Below are positions 31,358 to 39,089 of a stretch of 55,221 bases of DNA, piece by piece. The stretch is taken from the NCBI GenBank assembly GCA_052168355.1, contig JBQLZQ010000086.1, positions 1 to 55,221 on the forward strand. Reading direction: 5' to 3'. The first letter of the stretch is position 1. The number at the start of each line of letters is the position of its first letter. The position numbers and the translations under genes were made by a program. Under the pieces are notes generated by a model. It did no database searches. It saw only the letters and a list, made by a program, of their open reading frames with translations, and was not told the origin of the DNA. This stretch comes from JBQLZQ01 sp052168355. Its GTDB lineage: Bacteria; Pseudomonadota; Alphaproteobacteria; DSM-16000; Inquilinaceae.

Positions 31358-33184
31358 CTACACCTCCCGCAGGCGCCCGGCGAAGGCATCGAGCGGCGCG
31401 GCGTCTGCCATAAGGCCGATGGGGACGGTGAAATGGCCCTGGCGGCGGATATGGACCTGACCTTCCGGCACGCCCCAGCGCCGGATCAGGCCCAGCCCGC
31501 GCGGGAACGGTGCCACCGTGTCCTCGCTGCCGATGACGGCAAAGACGCGGTCCGGCCCCATCGCCGGCGGGCCCAGGGGATCGGTGAGCGGGCTCCACCG
31601 TTCCAGATCGGCCTTCGACCAGCCGGCCTGCGTCAGTCTGGCATCGACACCAAAGGCCCGGGCGAAGGCGCCGGTCAGTGCGATTTCCGCCAGCCCTTCG
31701 GCGGTGACGAACAACAGCAGCGCGTCGCCGCGCAGCGCCGCCGGCCAGGCCCCGGCGTGGGTGGCCGCCAGTTGAGCGCAGAACGCGCCCAGGCTGAGAC
31801 CGCTCCAGCCGACCGGCGCCCCGGACCGGCGGGCCCAACCGGTGAGCACCGCCAGCTCGCGTACATGGGCGGAAAAGTGATCCAGCGCCGATTGCGGCGT
31901 ACGCGCCACGAACGGTTCACCGCCATACCGGCCCGGCAACCGGCGCCGCCCATGCCACGGCGCCTCCGGCGTGATCACCCGCAGGCCGCGCCGGCAGAAC
32001 GCCTCCACCTCGCGCAGCGGGCCGCGAATGTGATCGGCCTCCATGCACACGCCGTGCAGGTGGATGACCGTTGGCGGCCGAACGACCCCGGCCGGCTCGA
32101 ACACGCGCGCCCAGCACAGATCGCCCATGTCGGGATCGGGCGACGGGAAACGGATCCAGTATTCCATCCCCAACGGGCTTGCCACATGTCGGCTTTCCTC
32201 AACCTCCGGCAGCGGGTCGGGCAGGGCGTACGCGGTCGCGGGCGAGGACAGGCGGGCGCCATGCCGTGCCGCCACCTCCTCCACCGATGGGATTTCCCAC
32301 CGGCACCGTTCGATGCGCTGGTGCCGCGCGAACAGCGCGAACCGCAGGCCGGACCAGGTAAGCGTCGTGGAGGCATCGAGCCGCGCCTCCTCCGCCGCCA
32401 CACGGGCCGCGGGATCGCCGGCCCCCGGACCGAACAGGGTCGATTCCCACTCGGCGTTGGCGTCGTCCAGTTGCCGCCTGAAGCCGTCGACGGCGCGCAG
32501 ATGCCGTTCCATCAGGCGGGGCGACGCGACCCGATCCGGCGACACATCCAGCTGGTCCAGAAAAGCGTCGAGATTACCGTTCGACACCTCTGCCACCGCG
32601 CGTGCCCGCGACAAAGGCAAAACCCAGTCGCGCAGCGACAGCAGCGTCATGTCGTCCAGCCACGGCCGCGCGACCATGCGGCCCAGCGGGCTGCGCATCA
32701 GCCGGTCATAAGCGGGACGCGGACGCAGGCAGGGCTCGGGCGTCGCCGACGGCGCCTGACCGCGAACGGTACGGGACAGCCGGATCACCCGACGCGTTTC
32801 GTCCCAGGCCACAAGCCCGTCCAGTGCATCGGGATCGGCCCAGCGCACATCGGCGGCGTCGTCCGCGGCCACCGCTTCGCCGGCGCGCCATTCAGCCACG
32901 ACCTCGACCAGGGTGTAGTGAAAGGCGATCACGCCATTGTCGTCGCGGTCGATGCTGTCGACGACGGTGACGATGGACAGCGGCGCGACGGTCAGCCCGG
33001 TTTCTTCCCGCACCTCGCGGACCGCCGCTTCGAAGACGGTTTCGCCCAGTTCCTGGCGGCCGCCGGGCAGCCCCCACTGCCCTTCGCGCGGCGGCCGTCC
33101 GCGCTTGACCAGAAGCACCTGGTCGCCGCGCCACACCACCACACCGACGCCGACCACCGGGCGTTCGGGAGGACGAGAGGACAT
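31358..33184 (-). CDS. NUDIX - alpha/beta hydrolase fusion protein
   Basis: A 608-residue single frame with two enzyme-like halves. Residues 1-140 are a complete NUDIX hydrolase: VGVGVVVWRGDQVLLVKRGRPPREGQWGLPGG and the intact box GGRQELGETVFEAAVREVREETGL (about 40-63), resembling ADP-ribose or dinucleotide pyrophosphatases. A helical linker (about 150-320) leads to an alpha/beta hydrolase domain: PPTVIHLHGVCMEADH (oxyanion side), TPEAPWHGRRRLPGRYGGEPF, nucleophile elbow WSGLSLGAFCAQ, acid region VIGSEDTVAPFPRG and RRQGHFTVPIG with the likely catalytic His. The hydrolase half recalls ABHD18-type proteins, with low certainty. It follows phaB by 53 bases on the same strand. Substrates unknown. 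Confidence 0.85.
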   Translation of the reverse strand: MSSRPPERPVVGVGVVVWRGDQVLLVKRGRPPREGQWGLPGGRQELGETVFEAAVREVREETGLTVAPLSIVTVVDSIDRDDNGVIAFHYTLVEVVAEWRAGEAVAADDAADVRWADPDALDGLVAWDETRRVIRLSRTVRGQAPSATPEPCLRPRPAYDRLMRSPLGRMVARPWLDDMTLLSLRDWVLPLSRARAVAEVSNGNLDAFLDQLDVSPDRVASPRLMERHLRAVDGFRRQLDDANAEWESTLFGPGAGDPAARVAAEEARLDASTTLTWSGLRFALFARHQRIERCRWEIPSVEEVAARHGARLSSPATAYALPDPLPEVEESRHVASPLGMEYWIRFPSPDPDMGDLCWARVFEPAGVVRPPTVIHLHGVCMEADHIRGPLREVEAFCRRGLRVITPEAPWHGRRRLPGRYGGEPFVARTPQSALDHFSAHVRELAVLTGWARRSGAPVGWSGLSLGAFCAQLAATHAGAWPAALRGDALLLFVTAEGLAEIALTGAFARAFGVDARLTQAGWSKADLERWSPLTDPLGPPAMGPDRVFAVIGSEDTVAPFPRGLGLIRRWGVPEGQVHIRRQGHFTVPIGLMADAAPLDAFAGRLREV

Positions 33185-33237
33185 CGGAGCGTCCTCCTTA
33201 CTTACCGGGTCCGCCGACCGATGCGGCCGGACCGCGC

Positions 33238-33960
33238 TCAGTACATGTGCTGACCGCCATTGATCGAAAGGGTGGACCCGGTGATGAAGCCGGCGTCGTC
33301 AGCCACCAGGAACACCACCCCCCGGGCGATTTCCGAGGCTTCTCCCAACCGGCCGACGGGGACACGGGCGACGATTTTTTCCAAAACGTTGGCCGGCACC
33401 GCCCGGACCATGTCGGTGTTGATGTACCCCGGCGCGATGGCATTGACCGTGATGCCCCTGGCCGCGCCTTCCTGGGCCAGGGCCTTGGTGAACCCATGGA
33501 TCCCGGATTTGGCGGCGGCGTAGTTGACCTGTCCGTACTGGCCGGCCTGACCGTTGATCGATCCGATATTGACGATGCGGCCGAAACTGCGCGACCGCAT
33601 GCCGTCGATCACCGCCCGGCACATGTTGAAGCACGATCCCAGATTGGTGTCGATCACCGCCTGCCATTGCTTGTGGTCCATACGGTGCATGGTTCCGTCG
33701 CGCGTGATGCCCGCGTTGTTGACCAGGATCTCGACCGGTCCGAATTCCTCCTCGATGGCCTTGACCGCTTCCTGACAGGCGTCGAAATCCGCGACGTCGA
33801 ACTTCCGCGCGGCGATTCCCGTTCGGTCGGTAAACGCCTTGGCTCGGGAATCGTCGCCGCCGTAGTTGGCGACGACCGTGCAGCCTTCGTCCTGCAAGGC
33901 GATACAGATCGCCTCGCCAATGCCGCGCGTGCCGCCGGTCACCAGTGCCAGTCGTCCCAT
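33238..33960 (-). CDS. phaB: acetoacetyl-CoA reductase
   Basis: A 240-residue short-chain dehydrogenase reducing acetoacetyl-CoA to (R)-3-hydroxybutyryl-CoA with NADPH for PHB synthesis. LVTGGTRGIGEAICIAL is the cofactor site, NNAGITRDGTMHRM and IVNIGSINGQAGQYGQVNYAAAKSGIHGF give the catalytic Ser-Tyr-Lys set, and PGYINTDMV and FITGSTLSINGGQHMY are typical of PhaB rather than FabG. It follows phaA by 52 bases; the two are the classic monomer-supply pair. Confidence 0.96.
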   Translation of the reverse strand: MGRLALVTGGTRGIGEAICIALQDEGCTVVANYGGDDSRAKAFTDRTGIAARKFDVADFDACQEAVKAIEEEFGPVEILVNNAGITRDGTMHRMDHKQWQAVIDTNLGSCFNMCRAVIDGMRSRSFGRIVNIGSINGQAGQYGQVNYAAAKSGIHGFTKALAQEGAARGITVNAIAPGYINTDMVRAVPANVLEKIVARVPVGRLGEASEIARGVVFLVADDAGFITGSTLSINGGQHMY

Positions 33961-34012
33961 GGAATCCTCCCCTAAGAGTTATGGTCCGCCCGCTTGAGCG
34001 CGGGGGCTATGT

Positions 34013-35188
34013 TCAGTCGCGTTCGACGCAGAGCGCGATGCCCATGCCGCCGCCGATGCACAGGGTTGCCAAGCCCTTCTTGGCATCCCGCTTCTGCATT
34101 TCGTGGATCAGCGTGATCAGCACCCGGGCCCCCGACGCACCAATCGGATGGCCAAGAGCGATGGCCCCGCCGTTCACGTTGACCTTGTCCGTATCCCAGC
34201 CCAATTCGCGGTTCACGGCACAGGCCTGGGCCGCGAAGGCCTCGTTGGCCTCGATAAGGTCCAGATCGTCGACACTCCACCCGGCGCGTTCGAGGGCCAG
34301 ACGGGACGCGGGGATCGGACCGGTCCCCATGACGGCGGGATCGACCCCGGCGGTGGCCCAGGAGGCGATCCGGGCCAACGGCTTGACGCCCCGCTTGGCC
34401 GCCGCATCCATCCCCATCAGCACAAGAGCGGCCGCCCCGTCGTTGAGCCCGGATGCGTTGCCGGCGGTCACCGTCCCCTCGCGATCGAAGGCCGGGCGCA
34501 AGCGGCCCAGGATTTCCAGGGTGGTGTCGGGACGCGGATATTCATCCGTATCGACGACGTTTTCGCCCTTACGGGTCTTGATGATGACCGGGGTAATTTC
34601 GTCCTTGAAGCGGCCGGCCTTGACAGCCGCCCCGGCCTTTTGCTGGGACGCCAGCGCGAATTCGTCCTGTTCCTGCCGCGTCAACTGCCAGCGCTGGGCG
34701 ACGTTTTCGGCCGTGTTGCCCATGTGATAGCCGTTGAAGGCATCCCACAACCCGTCCTTAATCATGGTGTCGATGAACTGGACGTCGCCCATCTTGGTAC
34801 CGTTGCGCAGATGGCTGCAATGGGTCGCCTGGCTCATGCTTTCCTGCCCGCCGGCGACCACGATCTCGCTGTCGCCCAGGCGGATCGCCTGGCTGCCCAG
34901 CGCGACGGTGCGCAGACCCGATCCGCAGACCTGGTTGACCACATAGGCGGTCCGTTCGACCGGCACGCCCGCCGCCATCGCCGCCTGGCGGGCCGTGTTC
35001 TGACCGGCACCGGCGGTAAGGACGTGTCCCAGGACGACCTCCGACACCTCCTCGGGTTCGACCCCGGCGCGGTCCAGCGCCGCCCGGATCGCGACCGTCC
35101 CCAGCTCATGGCCGGATACGCTGCTGAGCGCGCCGTTGAACGCGCCGATCGGCGTGCGCGCCGCGCCGACGATGACGACATCGGTCAT
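34013..35188 (-). CDS. phaA: acetyl-CoA acetyltransferase (beta-ketothiolase)
   Basis: A 391-residue biosynthetic thiolase condensing two acetyl-CoA to acetoacetyl-CoA. The acyl-accepting Cys lies in VVNQVCGSGLRTVALG, NEAFAAQA and GGAIALGHPIGASGARVL carry the catalytic His, and LCIGGGMGIALCVER the second Cys. Length matches PhaA. ATG 35188 begins MTDVVIVGAARTPIGAF, with GGGGAGAAGC upstream. A promoter with a 17-base spacer lies at 35249-35277 and a hairpin in the leader, so phaAB can be expressed apart from the upstream synthase genes. Confidence 0.96.
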   Translation of the reverse strand: MTDVVIVGAARTPIGAFNGALSSVSGHELGTVAIRAALDRAGVEPEEVSEVVLGHVLTAGAGQNTARQAAMAAGVPVERTAYVVNQVCGSGLRTVALGSQAIRLGDSEIVVAGGQESMSQATHCSHLRNGTKMGDVQFIDTMIKDGLWDAFNGYHMGNTAENVAQRWQLTRQEQDEFALASQQKAGAAVKAGRFKDEITPVIIKTRKGENVVDTDEYPRPDTTLEILGRLRPAFDREGTVTAGNASGLNDGAAALVLMGMDAAAKRGVKPLARIASWATAGVDPAVMGTGPIPASRLALERAGWSVDDLDLIEANEAFAAQACAVNRELGWDTDKVNVNGGAIALGHPIGASGARVLITLIHEMQKRDAKKGLATLCIGGGMGIALCVERD

Positions 35189-35216
35189 GATGCTTCTCCC
35201 CTTCCCTCGGTTGCCG

Positions 35217-35234
35217 CCTGGACCGGCGTCCAGG
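35217..35234 (-). other. hairpin in the phaA leader
   Basis: CCTGGAC and GTCCAGG form a perfect 7-bp stem with a four-base loop, 29 bases before the phaA start codon and just after the predicted transcription start (about 35242). It may stabilise the 5' end or modulate translation; no T-run, so not an obvious terminator for phaC. Confidence 0.5.
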
Positions 35235-35248
35235 ACCCTCATTTATGG

Positions 35249-35277
35249 ACGATAGGGACCCCAGGGCGGCGGTGCAA
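35249..35277 (-). promoter_or_regulatory. promoter of phaA-phaB
   Basis: On the minus strand TTGCAC (35277-35272) and TATCGT (35254-35249) are 17 bases apart, in the 137-base gap after the PhaC-like gene. Predicted start near 35242, giving a 54-base leader. Confidence 0.52.
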
Positions 35278-35325
35278 GGTGGGCCGGTTGAGTATGGCTC
35301 AATGCGACACGCTGACGAGACACGC

Positions 35326-36528
35326 TCAAGGCCCGGTCAGCCAGTCGGCCAGGGGCCGCCAAACCTGGTCGGGCGCGCGGCCGCCGACCACCATGCCGAT
35401 ATGGCCCAATGTCGGCCGCAGGGTTTTTGCGCCGGCCATGGCGGTGGCCAGGGCAAGAGCGCTGGCCGGCGGCACGATGCGGTCGCGGTCCGGGATAATG
35501 TGCAGACTGGGCAGGTCCAGCACCGCCGGGTCGACGGGCCATCCGGCCACCCGCCACTGTCCCCGCGCCGGAGTGTTGTCGCCATACCAGCCGGCGATGC
35601 ATTCGCGGGCCACCGCGGCGGCCAGCGGAACCCCGTCATTCAGCCAGTCCTCCAGCGCCACGAACGCGGCGGCCCGTTCCGAGGCGGGGTCCAGCGCCGA
35701 GAAGGCGATAAACTTGCGCGCCGCCTGAAGCGGATCCAAAGCGCCGAACAAGGCCTGAATGGCATCCACCGGCAGTTCCTGCCAAAGTTCTATGGCAGGC
35801 CCGAAGGTGGCGAGAAGGGCGGCGAGCTGACGGACCTGGGCCGCCCCCGCGGCGTGGAAATCCCACGGCGTGGCCAGAAGGGCAAGGGACGACACATCGC
35901 GCCGGCGGCGTTGGGCCAGGGCCACGGCCAGCAACCCGCCCATGCAATAGCCGACGACGGGAACCGGCGCGCCTGCCGCCGCGACGGCGGCGTCCAACAG
36001 CTTTTCAAGCCGCCCGGCGATGTAGTCGGTCAGGGTAAATCGCCGCTCGTCGGCATCCGGCCGGCCCCAATCAACGAGGAGCGGCCGCACCCCCCGTCCC
36101 GCCAGCCAGCGCATCAGGCTGCGCTGTTCGGTGAGGTCGAGCACATAGCAGCGGTTGACCAGCGAGGGGACCACCAGCACCGGGGCGCCCACCCCGCCAT
36201 AGTCGAGAAGGCGGGTCGCCCCTTCCCGCCACAGGATCGGCGGATCGGGAAGCGACCGCCGGTAGATGTGGTGGCGGTACCGTTCCAGCCCGGTCAAAAA
36301 CCGATCGAAGCGATTCAGGATCTCCGCGCCGACGGCGGTTTTCAGCGCTTCAGGATCGTGGTTTTCGAGCGCCCCGACGAGGTCTCCCGGCAACGGGGGC
36401 GTCTTCCAGCCGGGCCAGCCGGCGCTCGAGCTCGGCAATGCGGCGAAGGCAGTCATCCATGCCGCCTGCGCCGCCATCAGATGCAGTCCCAGCGGTCGCG
36501 GTCCCTGCCGCACCTCGCGCGCGGTCAT
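35326..36528 (-). CDS. phaC: class III-like poly(3-hydroxyalkanoate) synthase catalytic subunit, PhaC
   Basis: The longest ATG frame encodes 400 residues with the PHA-synthase core: VLVVPSLVNRCYVLDL, DWGRPDADERRFTLTDYI, the lipase-like box GYCMGG with catalytic Cys195, Asp in IIPDRDRIVP (347/349) and His376 in LGHIGMVV. The frame overlaps the upstream PhaE-like gene by 179 bases. Starting instead at TTG 36393 gives 355 residues with Cys150, Asp302/304 and His331, almost exactly the spacing known for the class III PhaC of Allochromatium (C149, D302, H331). ATG 36477 and 36456 are further options. The enzyme polymerises 3-hydroxyacyl-CoA into storage polyester and would need a PhaE partner. Confidence 0.8.
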   Translation of the reverse strand: MTAREVRQGPRPLGLHLMAAQAAWMTAFAALPSSSAGWPGWKTPPLPGDLVGALENHDPEALKTAVGAEILNRFDRFLTGLERYRHHIYRRSLPDPPILWREGATRLLDYGGVGAPVLVVPSLVNRCYVLDLTEQRSLMRWLAGRGVRPLLVDWGRPDADERRFTLTDYIAGRLEKLLDAAVAAAGAPVPVVGYCMGGLLAVALAQRRRRDVSSLALLATPWDFHAAGAAQVRQLAALLATFGPAIELWQELPVDAIQALFGALDPLQAARKFIAFSALDPASERAAAFVALEDWLNDGVPLAAAVARECIAGWYGDNTPARGQWRVAGWPVDPAVLDLPSLHIIPDRDRIVPPASALALATAMAGAKTLRPTLGHIGMVVGGRAPDQVWRPLADWLTGP

Positions 36529-36733
36529 CCGCGGACGGCGCCGGTGCGCCGGCCAGCGGTGTCAGCATCGCCCGGACCATGGCCGCCGGATCCGCGGTCT
36601 TGCCTGTATATAGGTCCATCCAACGGATCAGCGCCGCGGTCGTCTCCGGATCGGCGGCCATGGCGGTCCATTGGTCCTGCCATAAATCGACATACCGGCG
36701 CGCGAGAGCATCGAGATCGGAGGTGCGATCCAT
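36350..36733 (-). CDS. PhaE-like partner of the PHA synthase
   Basis: A 127-residue protein before and overlapping phaC. The N-terminus (DALARRYVDLWQDQWTAMAADPET, ALIRWMDLYTG) resembles the helical start of PhaE, the second subunit of class III PHA synthases. An Ala/Gly/Pro-rich linker follows, then a short coiled coil (CLRRIAELERRLARLED) that matches the PhaE C-terminal heptads. It is far shorter than Allochromatium PhaE (about 360 residues), so the middle is missing or divergent. Assignment rests on position, both end segments and the class III-like PhaC. It could alternatively be a phasin-like granule protein. Confidence 0.62.
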   Translation of the reverse strand: MDRTSDLDALARRYVDLWQDQWTAMAADPETTAALIRWMDLYTGKTADPAAMVRAMLTPLAGAPAPSADDRARGAAGTATAGTASDGGAGGMDDCLRRIAELERRLARLEDAPVAGRPRRGARKPRS

Positions 36734-36869
36734 AGCGGTCCATCGTCCGGGTCCCAGGGTGCCCCGAGTCTTGCAGCGCGGCGGTTTCCGGTGCCGGCCA
36801 CCGCCGCCATGGGGAATGGAGGCGTGACTCCACGCCGTTCCCGTAACAGAATGTATAGTCCGAGATGGT

Positions 36870-36875
36870 TATAAT
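36870..36875 (+). promoter_or_regulatory. -10 box for phaR in the divergent phaE/phaR gap
   Basis: A perfect TATAAT lies in the 250-base gap between the PhaE-like gene and phaR. The -35 region is weak. The predicted start near 36882 leaves about 100 bases before phaR. PhaR of other species represses its own gene and phasin genes from such gaps; I do not see a clear operator. Confidence 0.4.
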
Positions 36876-36983
36876 CCCATCGTGACACGGTTGCCCAGCC
36901 CCGGGAGGCTATCCAAGTACTGCCACGACCGGTACCGCGCGGATAGGTTCCTAACCCCCTTACTCTGGTGAAGATCTTGGACC

Positions 36984-37607
36984 ATGGCCGATCAGACATC
37001 CGATAAGAAGCCCCCGATCACCATCAAGAAATATGCCAATCGCCGTTTATACAATACGGCCACCAGCAGCTACGTAACGCTGGAGCACCTGTGCCAGATG
37101 GTGAAAGAAGGCTCCGACTTCGTGGTCTACGACGCCAAGTCCGGCGACGACATTACCCGATCGGTCCTGACCCAGATCATCGTGGAGGAGGAGGCCAAGG
37201 GCCAAACCATGCTGCCGATCGGCTTCCTGCGCCAACTCATCGGCCTGTACGGTGACAACATGCAGTGGATGGTGCCGCAATATTTGGAACATTCGATGGA
37301 AAGCTTCGCGCGCAACCAGGACCGGATGCGGGAATACTTCAAGGGAACGATCGGCGGCGTGTTCCCATTGGGGGCGCTGGAGGAGATGAGCAAACAGAAC
37401 ATGGCCATGTTCGAGCGGACCATGAAGATGTTCTCTCCCTTTCAGGAAACGCCCTCCAGCAGCGACACCGCGGGTTCGGGTGAAACCGGGGACGCGTCGG
37501 CACCCGGCGCCAGCGAAGCCAACCTGAACGAACTGCGCCAACGGCTGGATGCGCTGCAGCGTGAGCTTCAAAGCATCGGGCGGAAGGACAGCGACAAGAA
37601 AAGCTGA
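36984..37607 (+). CDS. phaR: polyhydroxyalkanoate synthesis repressor PhaR
   Basis: A 207-residue DNA- and PHB-binding repressor. The N-terminal PHB_acc_N domain is clear: ITIKKYANRRLYNTATSSYVTLEHL, VKEGSDFVVYDAKSGDDITRSVLTQIIVEEE (about 12-75). The PHB_acc repeat region follows (GFLRQLIGLYGDNMQWMVPQYLEHSMESFARNQDRMREY), with a flexible Ser/Gly linker and a C-terminal coiled coil (NELRQRLDALQRELQSI). The first domain binds DNA, and the hydrophobic helices bind nascent PHB, which releases repression. It is divergent from the synthase genes and convergent, 4 bases apart, with the cyclase gene. Confidence 0.95.
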   Translation: MADQTSDKKPPITIKKYANRRLYNTATSSYVTLEHLCQMVKEGSDFVVYDAKSGDDITRSVLTQIIVEEEAKGQTMLPIGFLRQLIGLYGDNMQWMVPQYLEHSMESFARNQDRMREYFKGTIGGVFPLGALEEMSKQNMAMFERTMKMFSPFQETPSSSDTAGSGETGDASAPGASEANLNELRQRLDALQRELQSIGRKDSDKKS

Positions 37608-37611
37608 CCGG

Positions 37612-38955
37612 TCAGCGCACCGTTGCGCGGGGTTCGAAGGCGAACAGGTCGACCGTTGCCGACCGGCCGCGGATGGCGTGTGGACCGACCGCCCGCAGGT
37701 CGGACACGGCGTCGGCCTTCAACGCCGTATCCGCATCCAGAAGCACGCGGGTGCCAAATTGCTTGTTCAGTTCTTGTAGACGTGCGGCGAGGTTGACCGT
37801 ATCGCCGTAAATCGTGAACGCCTGTCGACGTTCGCCACCGACGCTGCCGGCCGCCACCTCTCCGGTCGCCAACCCGATCCTGATCTTGAGCGTTCGCCCG
37901 CCATAGGGCTTGTCGTCGACCATGGCGATCAGCCCTTCGGCGGCCTTGAGAGCCATCTGCTCGGTATTCGGGATGACCAGCGGCGTTCCAAAGGCCGCCA
38001 GAAACCCATCGCCGACGAAATCGATGACCACGCCCCCCGCCGCGCTCACCACGTCGTTGGCATCGGCCAGGAACCCATTCAGCATTGCGATCACGTCCTC
38101 GGGCGGCATGGCCTCGGCAATGGTCGTAAAGCCTGCGATGTCGAGGCATAGAATGGTGGCGCGGCGACGCTGGGGCGCCAACGCGCGGTCATCCTCCACA
38201 ATCCGACGTGCGACGGCTTCCGGGACGAACTGGCCGAGGATCCGGGTCACCTGGGCCCGTTCCCGGTCACTGACGATCTGCGCAATGAAAACACGGCGCG
38301 CCCGGTGGACGGCCACTGCCAGGATGACGGCGGCGGCAAGGGTGAACGCCGTCTCCTCGACCCGGTTGCCGACCCCGATGAAGTCAGGGCTCAGGAACAC
38401 GGCCAGATAATCCGCCTCCGACGCCCGGGGTGGCAGGTCCGACCAGGACACGGTCCGTTCCATGCCCGAGACCACCCAGCCCCAGGCCGCCCACCAACCG
38501 GCACAGGCCACGAAACCGGTCCACACCACAAAGCGAGGGCTCAAGGCCAGCGTCGAAAGCGCGATGGGCAGCAAAAGGTAATAGGCGCCATAGGCCCGGA
38601 AAGCGATGATCTGCGGTACGTCGCCGGCGCCGCTGAGGGGCACAACGGCAAACAGTGCGGTCAGCACCAGAAGGTCCGTGGAGTAGATCGCATATTTCAA
38701 CCACCAGCGGTCGTAGCGGGTCCCGATGATGGGCAGATAGGCGATGCCCGATCCCACAAAGCATCCAAGCAGCACGATGCCGACGCGCCGCGTTTCCTGG
38801 TCGCCAACAACCAGAACCCAAACCAGGAATATGCCCAGGACGGCGGTGCGAAGCGCGATGGCCAGCCGCAAACCGGCACGTTCGGCCGCCACGAGCCGAT
38901 CCGGCACGGCGGCATCCGCGCGATCGGCTCGGATCTGGTCGGACAACGCGCTCAA
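37612..38955 (-). CDS. membrane-bound class III adenylate/guanylate cyclase
   Basis: A 447-residue protein: a cytoplasmic N-terminus (1-28), about six transmembrane helices (30-225), and a cyclase catalytic domain (about 250-440). ILCLDIAGFTTIAEAMPPEDVIAMLN and VIDFVGDGFLAAFG supply the two metal-binding aspartates; FTIYGDTVNLAARLQEL holds the Asn and Arg that stabilise the transition state. The usual adenine-selecting Lys before GDG is not evident (IDFVGDG), a feature of many bacterial cyclases of this type, so nucleotide preference is open. It presumably makes cAMP in response to a membrane signal. It lies between the PHA and c-di-GMP genes. Confidence 0.9.
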   Translation of the reverse strand: MSALSDQIRADRADAAVPDRLVAAERAGLRLAIALRTAVLGIFLVWVLVVGDQETRRVGIVLLGCFVGSGIAYLPIIGTRYDRWWLKYAIYSTDLLVLTALFAVVPLSGAGDVPQIIAFRAYGAYYLLLPIALSTLALSPRFVVWTGFVACAGWWAAWGWVVSGMERTVSWSDLPPRASEADYLAVFLSPDFIGVGNRVEETAFTLAAAVILAVAVHRARRVFIAQIVSDRERAQVTRILGQFVPEAVARRIVEDDRALAPQRRRATILCLDIAGFTTIAEAMPPEDVIAMLNGFLADANDVVSAAGGVVIDFVGDGFLAAFGTPLVIPNTEQMALKAAEGLIAMVDDKPYGGRTLKIRIGLATGEVAAGSVGGERRQAFTIYGDTVNLAARLQELNKQFGTRVLLDADTALKADAVSDLRAVGPHAIRGRSATVDLFAFEPRATVR

Positions 38956-39089
38956 GTCACCAGGTCAGCCCATGAGAGTTCGACGGCCCCATGGTAGACC
39001 AATCAGATTATGGAGGGCCATGGCCCAAGGCGCGATGGCGACCCCGACACCTGCCCTGGCAAATGCGACGTCAGAGCGCGCCTGGATGA

